Of a DNA stretch of 56,506 nt, positions 44,858-53,957 are shown piece after piece. Location: assembly GCF_009849585.1 (NCBI RefSeq), contig NZ_VCRN01000030.1, positions 1-56,506 of the forward strand, in the 5' to 3' direction. The translations under genes and the position numbers were made by a program. Positions within the stretch are counted from its first letter, which is position 1; each line of letters begins with the position of its first letter. This DNA comes from Bacillus sp. ZZV12-4809. Lineage in GTDB: Bacteria; Bacillota; Bacilli; Bacillales; Cytobacillaceae. The notes under the pieces were generated by a model, which made no database searches, had not been told where the DNA came from, and saw only the letters and a list, made by a program, of their open reading frames with translations.

Positions 44858-45814
44858 ATGGATCGAAATCAGATGCACCCTGCAATTGAAAGGGTATTGG
44901 GAAATATTGAAAAAGTTATGATCGGCAAACGGGATGTTGCGGAGTTGAGCTTAGTGGCGCTTTTAGCAGAAGGCCATGTATTGCTCGAGGATGTTCCGGG
45001 TGTCGGGAAAACAATGATGGTACGTGCGCTGGCTAAATCAGTTGGTGCTTCATTTAAACGCATCCAGTTCACGCCTGATTTGCTGCCTTCGGATGTAACG
45101 GGTGTATCCATCTATAATCCGAAGGAAATGGAGTTTCAGTTCAGGCCTGGTCCCATTATGGGCAATATTATTTTAGCGGATGAAATCAACCGGACCTCTC
45201 CCAAGACGCAATCCGCTCTTCTTGAAGGGATGGAAGAAAGCAGTGTGACCATAGACGGAGTGACACATCGTCTTGAAAGACCCTTCTTCGTTATGGCCAC
45301 ACAAAATCCCATTGAGTATGAGGGAACCTATCCGCTTCCGGAAGCGCAGCTGGACAGATTCCTTTTAAAAATGAAAATGGGCTATCCGGAAATAGCAGAT
45401 GAGATGGAGGTCCTGAACCGCGCGCAGCGCATTCCGCCAATAGAGGGTCTGGAAACTGTAATGGATCTGGCTGAATTGCGCTCACTGCAGACAGAAATTA
45501 AAGAGGTACATGTAGACGAGACGATTAAACGCTATATCGTGGAAATCGCAAATGGAACCCGCAATCACAGCAGTGTGTACTTAGGGGCAAGTCCGCGGGG
45601 TTCCATTGCTTTAATGAAAGCAGCCCAGGCTTATGCTTTCATGTATGGCCGCGACTTTGTTCTTCCAGATGACATTCAGCATTTGGCGCCTGCGGTTTTT
45701 GTCCATAGAATTATTTTGAGATCAGAGGCGAAATTTGAAGGTGTTACGGCTGAAGAAGTGGTGGGGCGGGTTATTGCCAGGGTGCCTATCCCTGTACAAA
45801 GGCTAGTGAAGTAA
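44858..45814 (+). CDS. MoxR-family AAA ATPase (YeaC-like)
   Basis: A 318-residue AAA+ protein of the MoxR class, thought to act as a chaperone for von Willebrand or metal-centre proteins. It has Walker A DVPGVGKTM (about residues 45-53), Walker B ILADEINR, and sensor NPIEYEGTYPLPEAQLDRF. I chose ATG 44858, 9 bases after GGGGAG, over ATG 44825. It is the first of three coupled genes, as in B. subtilis yeaC-yeaD-yebA. Confidence 0.92.
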   Translation: MDRNQMHPAIERVLGNIEKVMIGKRDVAELSLVALLAEGHVLLEDVPGVGKTMMVRALAKSVGASFKRIQFTPDLLPSDVTGVSIYNPKEMEFQFRPGPIMGNIILADEINRTSPKTQSALLEGMEESSVTIDGVTHRLERPFFVMATQNPIEYEGTYPLPEAQLDRFLLKMKMGYPEIADEMEVLNRAQRIPPIEGLETVMDLAELRSLQTEIKEVHVDETIKRYIVEIANGTRNHSSVYLGASPRGSIALMKAAQAYAFMYGRDFVLPDDIQHLAPAVFVHRIILRSEAKFEGVTAEEVVGRVIARVPIPVQRLVK

Positions 45815-47026
45815 ATGAAACAGCTGTTAAATACACTGAAAGGTGTCTGGAAGCTTATTGTACTGTTTCTGCTAATTTTGTTCACCTTTTCGTATGCCAT
45901 GTTTCAGGGCGGCTTTGTCAGCTGGTTTTTGTTTTACAGCTTTGTGCCATTTGCTTTATATGCCCTTTGTCTGTCGTTATATTCATTAAATGGCGTTAAA
46001 GTGGAGCGGATCCTGACGAAAACGGAATATAGTGCAGGTGAAGAGGCATCGATTACTCTAAAGATAGAAAGGGAATCAGCTTTTCCTTTATTGTACCTCG
46101 TCGTTGAGGATGAAATGAGCGAGCAGCTCCTGCGTGCCCGGAAGTCAAACGAGGCAAAGCGGTTTTTATTTCCTGGATTTCAAAAGGAAATGTCCATTCA
46201 ATACAAGATTAACAGCCTGCCCAGGGGAGAGCATTTTTTTGGTTCCGTCCGTTTGAAAACGGGTGATCTCTTGGGCTTAATAGAAAAAGAAAGACAAGCT
46301 CCCGCTGAGAGCAGGATGGTTGTCTACCCGGCGTATGAGGAAATCATCTATAAGCCGATGGCACATCATTACGACCAGGGAATGACTGCTTCCAAAGAGC
46401 GGGTGCAAAGGGATACTTCCATGGCAATCGGCATCAGGGAGTATCAGCCTGGAGACAGATTTTCCTGGATCAACTGGAAAGCTACTGCAAAGCGAAATGA
46501 TATTATGACCAAGGAATTTGAACAAAGGCAATCCCATGATGTTTTTATCCTGATGGACTGTGCAGCCGATAGCCGATTTGAGGCCATCGTTTCGTTTACT
46601 GCCTCCATTGTAAGGGCAATTCTCCGGAAAGGGGCGCAGTCTGGATTTTTGACCTCTGCAGCTGTTCGGACGGCTTTTCCAATCAGGGGCGGAGAAACGC
46701 ACCAGCTCCAGATTTTTCATCATTTGGCAAAAATAAAAGATGATTCACAATCCTCATTGGATCGGGTTCTTGAAGCAGAGCATTTTCTTCTGCAGCAGAA
46801 CAGTCAGCTGATGATTATGACAGGGAAATTAACAAAAGCACTCATAGAGAAAGCCGGATATTTTGCGTCCAAAAATGGAACCTTGACTATATTTTTGATT
46901 AAACATGAGCATGAATCTCCTTCCGGTGATGAGCTGCTGCTAAAAACCTCTGCTAATGCCAGGGGGATACGGGTAGTCCTGGTTCATGACGGACATTTTG
47001 ATGTGTTTTCGGGGGTGAGCAGGTGA
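45815..47026 (+). CDS. DUF58 family protein (YeaD-like)
   Basis: A 403-residue protein with two N-terminal membrane helices (about residues 12-50) and a C-terminal VWA-like DUF58 domain. The diagnostic GIREYQPGDRFSWINWKATA is at about residue 208-227. Its ATG directly follows the MoxR stop, and its TGA overlaps the next ATG. Proteins of this type usually work with the MoxR ATPase; the exact role is unknown. Confidence 0.9.
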   Translation: MKQLLNTLKGVWKLIVLFLLILFTFSYAMFQGGFVSWFLFYSFVPFALYALCLSLYSLNGVKVERILTKTEYSAGEEASITLKIERESAFPLLYLVVEDEMSEQLLRARKSNEAKRFLFPGFQKEMSIQYKINSLPRGEHFFGSVRLKTGDLLGLIEKERQAPAESRMVVYPAYEEIIYKPMAHHYDQGMTASKERVQRDTSMAIGIREYQPGDRFSWINWKATAKRNDIMTKEFEQRQSHDVFILMDCAADSRFEAIVSFTASIVRAILRKGAQSGFLTSAAVRTAFPIRGGETHQLQIFHHLAKIKDDSQSSLDRVLEAEHFLLQQNSQLMIMTGKLTKALIEKAGYFASKNGTLTIFLIKHEHESPSGDELLLKTSANARGIRVVLVHDGHFDVFSGVSR

Positions 47027-49230
47027 TGAATTTTGAAAAGGTCCATAAGGACTTTTCCTCCTTTCTCCTATATGTCCTTGGCTTTTTCTTGTTATGGGAA
47101 TGGCTGCGGCCTGTTGAAGAGCTGACAGATACATCGAATATTGCCGTTTTCCTTGTGTTCCTTGTGCTGTCACTGCTCCTTGCTTTCTTTGGCGTAAGTC
47201 CAGTCATAAGCAGTGTTATTAAGGTGCTGTATATTTTATATGAGCTGCATTATTTGTATTTTGAAGGCTCCTTTTTTCAATTTTCATGGATAGCCGTGTT
47301 TGCGTCGGATAGTTTGCACAACTTTGGTTTGCTGGCTGAGAGAGACTGGCCCGCCATGACCAATCTTTTCAGAAGCCTGCTATTTTTCATACTGCTGTGG
47401 CTGATGTCTTATTTGATTCAATATTGGCTGATTAACCGCAGGCAGATTTTTATTTTCTTTTTCATGACACTCATTTATATAACTGTTTTGGACACCTTTA
47501 CGCCTTACATGGCAGACGCTGCGATTGTCAGAACAGTAATTGCGGGCTTTGCGGTAATGGGCATCCTAACATTCAATCGTCTTCTGGAGCAGGAAGGGAT
47601 GAAAAAAGAAGCCTCCCTCTCGCGCAAATGGATGATTCCGCTGATTGCACTGATCGCGTTAAGTACAGGCTTGGGATATGCTGCCCCTAAAGCAGAACCC
47701 ATTTGGCCCGATCCAGTGCCTTTTATTAAATCTTATGGGCAAAACAGCGGCGGCAATGGCCGGGGTATCCAGAAGATCGGATATGGGGAAGACGATTCCC
47801 GTCTTGGCGGCCCTTTTATAGGTGATAACGCAGTGGTCTTCAGGGCGGAAGTGGAGTCTCGCCATTACTGGAAGGTGGAAACAAAGGATAAGTATACAGG
47901 CAAGGGGTGGGTAACCTCCCAGCCTGAAGGGGAGTACCTTCCGTTTGGTTTGGGAGAAGAAATCCCGGTTACATCGTTTATCGATAACGATGCAATTGAA
48001 ACAACTGAAGAAGCAAGCTCGGTTTATACCTTTATGAATTACCCTCATGTGGTGTATCCATTAGGGTTAAAAAGTATTGAAGCTTCGCCGTTCATTACCT
48101 ATGAGATGGAGTCGGCTACTGAAAAGATACGGACATTGGATGGAGGACGGCCATTTGCATTGGAAGAGTATAAATTGGGATTTGCGGTCCCCGAATACAG
48201 TGTGACTGCCATGAAGGCATCAGGGGCAAAGGCGGAATCACTTCCTGAAGAATTTTTGTCCCGGTATACACAGCTTCCTGAAGAATTGCCTGAAAGAGTC
48301 AGGGAACTTGCGCAGGAAATTACTCAGGATAAACCGGATTGGTTTGAAAAAGCAAGGGAGCTTGAGAGATATTTCCGCAGAGCGGAATATAGCTACAGCC
48401 AGACAGATGTAGCGGTTCCAGGGGAAAATGAGGACTATGTGGACCAATTTTTATTTGATACCAAGCAGGGGTATTGCGACAACTTCTCTTCCTCAATGGT
48501 GGTTCTGGCGAGATCGATCGGATTGCCGGCAAGATGGGTGAAGGGCTATACAGAAGGAGAATTCAAGCAGTCGCTTGGATCTGGTTTTCGCTTATATGAG
48601 GTAACAAATAACAATGCCCATTCATGGGTGGAAATTTATTTTCCTGAGATGGGCTGGGTTCCATTTGAACCAACTCAGGGCTTTAGTAATAATGTACAGT
48701 TCAACTTTGACAATGCTGGCCAAAATACGAGCCAGCCGGAGGCAGAAAAGCCTAAAGAGGCTGAGACTCCTGTTAAGCCGGACAAGCCTGAAACAGTATC
48801 AACAGAAGGATCACAGTTCACATTCAAGAAGCTTTGGGGCAATATAGAGGCTTTCTTTAAAGAACAGTGGAAGGTCATTGTAACAGCCGTATTGGCAGCT
48901 GTTTTGCTTGTAATAGTCAGTTTCCGAAAACGGGGTAAATGGCTTCCTCATTATTTCATCTGGAGGTTTAAAAGAAAAAGGAATGATGAGCACTTCTCGA
49001 AGGCTTACCTGATTCTTTTAAAAGAATTGGATCGATACGGATTAAAACGGAGAAACGGACAAACCTTAAGAGATTATGCCAAGTATGTTGACAGCTTTTT
49101 CTCAACAAGGGAAATGAGCAGTCTGACAGCACATTACGAAGAGCTTGTCTACAGGGGAGTTCTGAAAGAAGGAAGCTGGAAGGATACAAAGGAATTGTGG
49201 GAAAATTTAATTAAAAAGACAATAGCTTGA
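47026..49230 (+). CDS. Membrane transglutaminase-like protein (YebA-like)
   Basis: A 734-residue protein with about six N-terminal helices (to about residue 215), an extracellular transglutaminase-like domain with Cys484 (QGYCDNFSSS), His532 (AHSWVEI) and Glu548 (PFEPTQG) in the place of the acid, then one helix (about 620-640) and a cytoplasmic DUF4129-like tail. It probably acts on wall or surface peptides. It is translationally coupled to the DUF58 gene (TGATG overlap). Confidence 0.88.
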   Translation: MNFEKVHKDFSSFLLYVLGFFLLWEWLRPVEELTDTSNIAVFLVFLVLSLLLAFFGVSPVISSVIKVLYILYELHYLYFEGSFFQFSWIAVFASDSLHNFGLLAERDWPAMTNLFRSLLFFILLWLMSYLIQYWLINRRQIFIFFFMTLIYITVLDTFTPYMADAAIVRTVIAGFAVMGILTFNRLLEQEGMKKEASLSRKWMIPLIALIALSTGLGYAAPKAEPIWPDPVPFIKSYGQNSGGNGRGIQKIGYGEDDSRLGGPFIGDNAVVFRAEVESRHYWKVETKDKYTGKGWVTSQPEGEYLPFGLGEEIPVTSFIDNDAIETTEEASSVYTFMNYPHVVYPLGLKSIEASPFITYEMESATEKIRTLDGGRPFALEEYKLGFAVPEYSVTAMKASGAKAESLPEEFLSRYTQLPEELPERVRELAQEITQDKPDWFEKARELERYFRRAEYSYSQTDVAVPGENEDYVDQFLFDTKQGYCDNFSSSMVVLARSIGLPARWVKGYTEGEFKQSLGSGFRLYEVTNNNAHSWVEIYFPEMGWVPFEPTQGFSNNVQFNFDNAGQNTSQPEAEKPKEAETPVKPDKPETVSTEGSQFTFKKLWGNIEAFFKEQWKVIVTAVLAAVLLVIVSFRKRGKWLPHYFIWRFKRKRNDEHFSKAYLILLKELDRYGLKRRNGQTLRDYAKYVDSFFSTREMSSLTAHYEELVYRGVLKEGSWKDTKELWENLIKKTIA

Positions 49231-49271
49231 CCGGGATTTAGGGCTGTTGTTACAATAGGCAAATAAGACAG

Positions 49272-49301
49272 CGGCAATATTGTTCGGATTTTGCCGTTTT
49301 T
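49272..49301 (+). terminator. Terminator after the yebA-like gene
   Basis: CGGCAA/TTGCCG (49272-49277 with 49291-49296) with a 13-base loop and TTTTT. Confidence 0.7.
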
Positions 49302-49319
49302 CACAATTAAATCATGCAA

Positions 49320-49470
49320 CCTTCATATATCCTCGATAATATGGTTCGAAAGTCTCTACCGGATCGCCGTAAATGATCTGACTATGAAGGCAGAAGAAGT
49401 TTTTTGCTGTACGTGAGAACCGGAATTCTGCCTTCACTTTTTTTTGTGGAGAAAGAGTTCCGGTTTTTTT
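49320..49470 (+). promoter_or_regulatory. Guanine riboswitch controlling guaA
   Basis: A purine aptamer at 49320-49390: P1 CCTTCATA/TATGAAGG, with the conserved core ATGGTTCGAAAGTCTCTACC and GCCGTAAAT. The specificity base in TGACTAT is C, which reads guanine or hypoxanthine, not adenine. The aptamer's 3' arm TGAAGGCAG (49385-49393) can instead pair with CTGCCTTCA (49429-49437) as antiterminator. Terminator AACCGGAA/TTCCGGTT (49418-49425 with 49458-49465) is followed by seven T residues. Guanine binding should switch guaA off. Confidence 0.93.
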
Positions 49471-49587
49471 ATTGTCAGCTTCCCGCTGGAATATATGAAC
49501 TTGCTGAGAAATTATATTTTTTCTAGATATTTTATCTGTATGAGAGAAGACTAAAGGCAATACAACAAATTTAATGAGGTGAACAGT

Positions 49588-51141
49588 GTGACGGGGAAAA
49601 CAGAACTTCAAAATCAGGAAATGATCGTAGTGCTGGACTTTGGGAGCCAGTACAATCAGTTAATCACACGCAGAATTCGTGAGTTCGGTGTATACAGTGA
49701 GCTGCATCCGCATACGATTACAGCTGCAGAAATCAAGGAAATGAATCCGAAGGGGATTATCTTCTCCGGTGGTCCTAACAGTGTCTATGGCGAAAATGCT
49801 TTCCGCTGTGATGAGGAAATTTTTGAACTGGGCTTGCCGATTTTTGGAATCTGCTATGGCATGCAGCTGATGACGATGCATTTTGATGGAAAAGTAGAAC
49901 CTGCCAAGCACCGTGAATACGGAAAGGCGATCATGAAGATTGAAAACGAGTCTAAATTGTTTGCAGACCTTCCTCGAGAACAGACAGTCTGGATGAGCCA
50001 TGGCGATCTTGTTGTAGAGGCTCCGGCTGGTTTCACAGTGGACGGTACCAATCCATCATGTCCGATTGCGGCGATGAGCAATGAAGAGCGCGGTTTATAC
50101 GCTGTTCAATTCCACCCTGAGGTTCGCCACTCTGTTCATGGCAATGATATGCTGAAAAACTTTGTGTTTGGCGTTTGCGGCTGTACTGGCGATTGGTCAA
50201 TGGAGAACTTCATTGAAATTGAAATGGAGAAGATCCGCCAGGAAGTTGGGGATAAAAAGGTTCTTTGCGCATTGAGCGGCGGTGTTGATTCATCGGTTGT
50301 TGCCGTCCTAATTCATAAAGCAATCGGAGACCAGCTGACTTGTATTTTCGTTGATCACGGCCTGCTTAGAAAAGATGAAGCAGAAGGCGTTATGAAGACT
50401 TTTGCTGATGGATTCAATATGAATGTAATTAAAGTGGATGCGCAGGAGCGCTTTATGAATAAGCTTAAAGGGGTTAGCGATCCTGAACAAAAGCGTAAAA
50501 TCATCGGCAATGAATTTATCTATGTATTCGATGATGAAGCAGCTAAGCTTGAAGGCATTGATTTCCTTGCACAGGGTACACTTTATACGGATATTATTGA
50601 AAGTGGAACAGCAACTGCGCAAACGATTAAATCTCATCATAATGTAGGCGGACTTCCTGAAGATATGCAATTCAAGCTGATCGAGCCACTTAACACTCTG
50701 TTTAAAGATGAGGTGCGTGCACTCGGAACAGAGCTTGGCATTCCGGATGAAATCGTGTGGAGACAGCCATTCCCTGGTCCGGGATTAGGAATCCGCGTCC
50801 TTGGTGAAATTTCAGAGGATAAGCTGGAAATTGTGCGCGAGTCTGATGCGATTTTGCGCGAGGAAATTAAAAAGGCCGGCCTTGACCGTGATATCTGGCA
50901 ATACTTCACTGTCCTGCCTGACATCCGCAGTGTCGGGGTAATGGGTGATGCCCGGACGTATGATTATACTATTGGAATCCGTGCTGTTACATCAATCGAT
51001 GGCATGACTTCTGATTGGGCCCGTATCCCATGGGATGTTCTGGAGATCATTTCAACTAGAATCGTTAATGAAGTATCACATGTCAACAGAGTGGTCTACG
51101 ATATTACGAGCAAACCGCCTGCAACAATTGAGTGGGAATAA
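49588..51141 (+). CDS. guaA: GMP synthase (glutamine-hydrolysing) GuaA
   Basis: GuaA converts XMP to GMP using glutamine and ATP, the last step of guanylate synthesis. The 517-residue product has a class I amidotransferase domain with nucleophile Cys89 (GICYGMQ) and the FHPEV histidine. An ATP pyrophosphatase domain follows with the PP-loop [10 protein letters not shown], then the C-terminal dimerisation domain ending KPPATIEWE. The start is GTG 49588, 6 bases after GAGGTG; GTG 49579 falls within that site. It is controlled by the riboswitch just upstream. Confidence 0.97.
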   Translation: MTGKTELQNQEMIVVLDFGSQYNQLITRRIREFGVYSELHPHTITAAEIKEMNPKGIIFSGGPNSVYGENAFRCDEEIFELGLPIFGICYGMQLMTMHFDGKVEPAKHREYGKAIMKIENESKLFADLPREQTVWMSHGDLVVEAPAGFTVDGTNPSCPIAAMSNEERGLYAVQFHPEVRHSVHGNDMLKNFVFGVCGCTGDWSMENFIEIEMEKIRQEVGDKKVLCALSGGVDSSVVAVLIHKAIGDQLTCIFVDHGLLRKDEAEGVMKTFADGFNMNVIKVDAQERFMNKLKGVSDPEQKRKIIGNEFIYVFDDEAAKLEGIDFLAQGTLYTDIIESGTATAQTIKSHHNVGGLPEDMQFKLIEPLNTLFKDEVRALGTELGIPDEIVWRQPFPGPGLGIRVLGEISEDKLEIVRESDAILREEIKKAGLDRDIWQYFTVLPDIRSVGVMGDARTYDYTIGIRAVTSIDGMTSDWARIPWDVLEIISTRIVNEVSHVNRVVYDITSKPPATIEWE

Positions 51142-51156
51142 AATACGAACATTATT

Positions 51157-51186
51157 AAAAAGCGAACATGAAAATGTTCGCTTTTT
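51157..51186 (+). terminator. Terminator of guaA
   Basis: A perfect 13-bp stem AAAAAGCGAACAT/ATGTTCGCTTTTT with a GAAA tetraloop. It ends four bases before the -35 box of the next promoter. Confidence 0.92.
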
Positions 51187-51189
51187 CTA

Positions 51190-51218
51190 TTGACTAGGAC
51201 TTTTTGGGGTGCTATGAT
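51190..51218 (+). promoter_or_regulatory. Sigma-A promoter of pbuG
   Basis: TTGACT (51190-51195), a 17-base spacer, TATGAT (51213-51218). It lies 24 bases ahead of the riboswitch aptamer, so it drives the riboswitch leader. Confidence 0.85.
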
Positions 51219-51241
51219 AAAGAAGAATTAAATATGTCGTT

Positions 51242-51416
51242 TTACGTCGTATAATCTTGGGGATATGGCCCAAAAGTTTCTACCGAGCTGCCGTAAATAG
51301 CTTGACTACGAGGTAAGTGCAAATAGGGATGTTTTTGCCTTTATTCTTCTTTATTTTCCCTATGGCAAGCACGAACCAGTTGTCAATGCTCCGGTGCTCA
51401 ATACCGGAGTTTTTTT
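51242..51416 (+). promoter_or_regulatory. Guanine riboswitch controlling pbuG
   Basis: An aptamer at 51242-51316 with P1 TTACGTCGTA/TACGAGGTAA (one mismatch), core GATATGGCCCAAAAGTTTCT and GCCGTAAAT, and the specificity base C in TGACTAC, so guanine/hypoxanthine type. The terminator CTCCGGT/ACCGGAG (51389-51395 with 51403-51409) is followed by seven T residues, 38 bases before the pbuG start. Confidence 0.93.
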
Positions 51417-51453
51417 ATTGCGAAAATATAGATTGCCAATAGGGGGAAAAGAA

Positions 51454-52782
51454 ATGAAGAAGTACTTCCAGTTTGAAGAGCTTGGTACTAACTATCGCCG
51501 TGAATTCATCGGCGGACTCACAACATTTTTAGCAATGGCTTATATTTTAGTCGTTAACCCGATTACTTTATCTTTAATGGATATACCGGATTTACCGGAT
51601 TCCATGAGGATGGACTATGGGGCTGTGTTTGTTGCCACAGCAGTGGCTGCGGCTATTGGTTCCCTGTTGATGGGGGTGCTGGCCAGATATCCAATTGCGC
51701 TTGCTCCTGGTATGGGATTAAATGCATTTTTTGCTTATACTGTTGTTTTAACGATGGGAATTCCTTGGCAGCATGCATTAGGCGGGGTTCTTATCTCGGG
51801 AATTATTTTTATCATTCTGTCCTTATCTGGCTTGCGGGAGAAAATCATTAACTCGATTCCTGCAGAATTAAAATATGCAGTCAGTGCCGGAATCGGATTG
51901 TTTATTACATTTGTCGGCGCTCAAAGTGCGGGGCTGATCGTTAATAATGATGCAGTACTCGTAGGTTTAGGCGATTTTACTGATGGAAATGTGCTTCTGG
52001 CCATTTTCGGAATTATCATCACAGTTATTCTAATGACAAAAGGCATTAATGGCGGAATTTTTATTGGAATGGTGATTACAACAGTTGTTGGTATGATTGC
52101 CGGTCTGATCGATGTTCCAGGAAAGGTTGTTGACTCAGTGCCAAGTGTAGCTCCAACGTTTGGTGCGGCATTGGGAGCATACAGCGACCCTTCATTCTTC
52201 TCAACAAGCATGCTGGTCGTAGTTTTAACATTCCTGTTCGTAGACTTCTTTGATACTGCAGGGACGCTGGTAGGGGTTGCTAACCAGGCAGGCCTAATGA
52301 AGGAAAATAAACTCCCGCGTGCAGGCAGAGCACTTCTGGCTGACTCAACAGCAACAGTCGTTGGTGCAATTTTTGGAACATCGACGACAACTTCTTTCAT
52401 TGAGTCTTCTTCAGGTGTTGCGGCAGGTGCGAGAACAGGATTTGCATCGGTTGTCACAGCAGGATTTTTCTTGCTTTCATTATTCTTCTTTCCGTTATTA
52501 GAAGTTATTACTTCTGCAGTAACGGCTCCGGCGCTGATCATTGTCGGTGTATTGATGGTTGCATCATTAGGCAACATTGACTGGACGAAGTTTGAGATTG
52601 CCGTTCCGGCATTCTTGACAATTATTGCAATGCCATTGACTTACAGCATCGCAACAGGAATTGCAATCGGGTTTATCTTCTATCCGATCACCATGATTGT
52701 AAAGGGCAGAATCAAAGAAATTCACCCAATTATGTATGGCTTGTTTGTTATATTTGTTCTGTATTTCATTTTCTTGAAGTAA
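51454..52782 (+). CDS. pbuG: Hypoxanthine/guanine permease PbuG (NCS2/AzgA-like)
   Basis: A purine-base importer of 442 residues with about 12 membrane helices. The start ELGTNYRREFIGGLTTFLAM and the AGPGMGLNAFFAY-like segment (ALAPGMGLNAFFAY) are typical of AzgA/PbuG permeases, and FGTSTTTSFIESSSG is the later substrate-site motif. ATG 51454 has AGGGGG about 8 bases upstream; the longer frame from 51394 starts within the terminator. Riboswitch control agrees with purine uptake. Confidence 0.95.
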   Translation: MKKYFQFEELGTNYRREFIGGLTTFLAMAYILVVNPITLSLMDIPDLPDSMRMDYGAVFVATAVAAAIGSLLMGVLARYPIALAPGMGLNAFFAYTVVLTMGIPWQHALGGVLISGIIFIILSLSGLREKIINSIPAELKYAVSAGIGLFITFVGAQSAGLIVNNDAVLVGLGDFTDGNVLLAIFGIIITVILMTKGINGGIFIGMVITTVVGMIAGLIDVPGKVVDSVPSVAPTFGAALGAYSDPSFFSTSMLVVVLTFLFVDFFDTAGTLVGVANQAGLMKENKLPRAGRALLADSTATVVGAIFGTSTTTSFIESSSGVAAGARTGFASVVTAGFFLLSLFFFPLLEVITSAVTAPALIIVGVLMVASLGNIDWTKFEIAVPAFLTIIAMPLTYSIATGIAIGFIFYPITMIVKGRIKEIHPIMYGLFVIFVLYFIFLK

Positions 52783-52791
52783 AAGGATGTG

Positions 52792-52820
52792 AAGGGCCCG
52801 CAAATGCGGGTCCTTTTTTT
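52792..52820 (+). terminator. Terminator of pbuG
   Basis: AGGGCCCGC/GCGGGTCCT (52793-52801 with 52806-52814, one G-T pair) with an AAAT loop and a T run. Confidence 0.9.
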
Positions 52821-52836
52821 ATTCAGATCGATCCCG

Positions 52837-52865
52837 TTGACTTCCCGGGCAGGCTTTTATACCAT
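52837..52865 (+). promoter_or_regulatory. Sigma-A promoter candidate of glcT
   Basis: TTGACT (52837-52842), a 17-base spacer, TACCAT (52860-52865). It is 35 bases before the glcT ATG. Confidence 0.55.
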
Positions 52866-52900
52866 GAGAGTACATTTGTTTAATGGGCGGGGAGAAGAGA

Positions 52901-53743
52901 ATGGGTGAATATAAGGTAAAAAAGGTGCTTAATAATAATGTTCTCATTGGCAGTCATGAATCCTTTGGAGAAGTCGTCCTTATCGGCAAAGGGATAGGGT
53001 TCAGCAGGAAGCCGGGCCAGCCAATCGACTCTAATTTGGTTGAAAAGCTCTTTATTCTTAAAAATGAAAAAGAGCAGGAGAATTATATTAAACTTATGCC
53101 TTATGTGGATAATCAATTGCTTGAAGCGATTATCTCCTCCATCCAATTGATAAAACAAAGGGCGAACTCCATGCTTAATGAACATATCCATGTTGCATTA
53201 ACGGACCACTTGATGTTTGCGATAACTCGCTTGAAAAATGGGATGGAAATGAGAAACCCCTTCCTAGTCGAAACGAAGACACTTTATCCATTTGAATTTG
53301 GAATAGCCCAGGAAGTTGTTAACCTTATCGGGCATCGTACAGGTATTTATTTGCCTGAAGGAGAAGTTGGATTTATTGCCCTGCACGTTCATAGTGCAGT
53401 AATGAACAGAGATTTATCCGAAGTGAATCAGTATTCTCAGCTGGTGACCCATCTCGTCAATATGATTGAAGAACAGCTGGGTATTCAAATAGATAAAGAC
53501 AGCATTGATTATATGAGACTTGTCCGCCATATCCGCTTTACTATTGAAAGGGTTAACAAAGGCGAGGTCGTCGAAGAACCGGAAAAAATAACTTCACTCT
53601 TGAAAGAAGAATATCCGGTATGCTACAATCTTTCTTGGAAGCTCATTAAAGTAATGCAGCAAACATTAAAAAAACCAGTTTATAACGCAGAAGCTGTTTA
53701 TTTGACTATGCATCTGCAAAGGCTTCAAAAGAAAATAAATTAA
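52901..53743 (+). CDS. glcT: PtsG transcription antiterminator GlcT
   Basis: A BglG/SacY-family antiterminator of 280 residues. An N-terminal RNA-binding CAT domain (residues 1-60, with KVLNNNVLIGSHE and GKGIGF) is followed by two PRD domains. Histidines of the phosphorylation sites are visible in HIHVALTDHL and LHVHS (PRD1) and in LVRHIRF and TMHLQRL (PRD2). It binds the leader of ptsG when glucose is present. I chose ATG 52901, 8 bases after GGGGAG, over ATG 52883. It lies directly upstream of ptsG. Confidence 0.93.
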   Translation: MGEYKVKKVLNNNVLIGSHESFGEVVLIGKGIGFSRKPGQPIDSNLVEKLFILKNEKEQENYIKLMPYVDNQLLEAIISSIQLIKQRANSMLNEHIHVALTDHLMFAITRLKNGMEMRNPFLVETKTLYPFEFGIAQEVVNLIGHRTGIYLPEGEVGFIALHVHSAVMNRDLSEVNQYSQLVTHLVNMIEEQLGIQIDKDSIDYMRLVRHIRFTIERVNKGEVVEEPEKITSLLKEEYPVCYNLSWKLIKVMQQTLKKPVYNAEAVYLTMHLQRLQKKIN

Positions 53744-53745
53744 TT

Positions 53746-53759
53746 ACAAGATATCTTGT
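53746..53759. repeat. Perfect 14-base palindrome between glcT and ptsG
   Basis: ACAAGATATCTTGT, three bases after the glcT stop. There is no T run. It may be an operator near the start of the ptsG transcript, but no promoter is clear here. Confidence 0.35.
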
Positions 53760-53775
53760 CCAGCAATGGAAAGTC

Positions 53776-53896
53776 TTTACGTGTTACTGATTCGATCAGG
53801 CATGAGTGAAGAAAGGTAATTGAATTTAAGTGAATAGGGTATGATACCCTGTATACACCTGAATTCTATCCTTTTTTCCTCATGCCTTTTTTATTT
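53776..53896 (+). promoter_or_regulatory. GlcT-responsive RAT antiterminator and terminator of ptsG
   Basis: The sequence GTGTTACTGATTCGATCAGG (53781-53800), running on into CATGAGTGA, resembles the ribonucleic antiterminator bound by GlcT in the B. subtilis ptsG leader, as remembered. It overlaps the left arm of a terminator, AGGCATGAG (53798-53806) with CTCATGCCT (53879-53887), followed by a T-rich run. The two structures exclude each other, so GlcT binding would allow ptsG transcription. Confidence 0.85.
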
Positions 53897-53917
53897 TTAA
53901 TGGTTGCCGCTATTAAA

Positions 53918-53931
53918 TGAAAACGCTTAAT
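53918..53931. promoter_or_regulatory. Imperfect CRE-like site before ptsG
   Basis: TGAAAACGCTTAAT matches the CcpA consensus TGAAANCGNTTNCA at 12 of 14 positions. It lies 26 bases before the ptsG ATG, downstream of the leader terminator. It may be fortuitous. Confidence 0.3.
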
Positions 53932-53957
53932 GAGTAAAAAAATTAGGGGGTTAACAA

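Noticed and set aside
45291..45485. Minus-strand ORFs inside the MoxR/DUF58/transglutaminase operon
   Set aside because: Shadows of well-supported plus-strand genes.
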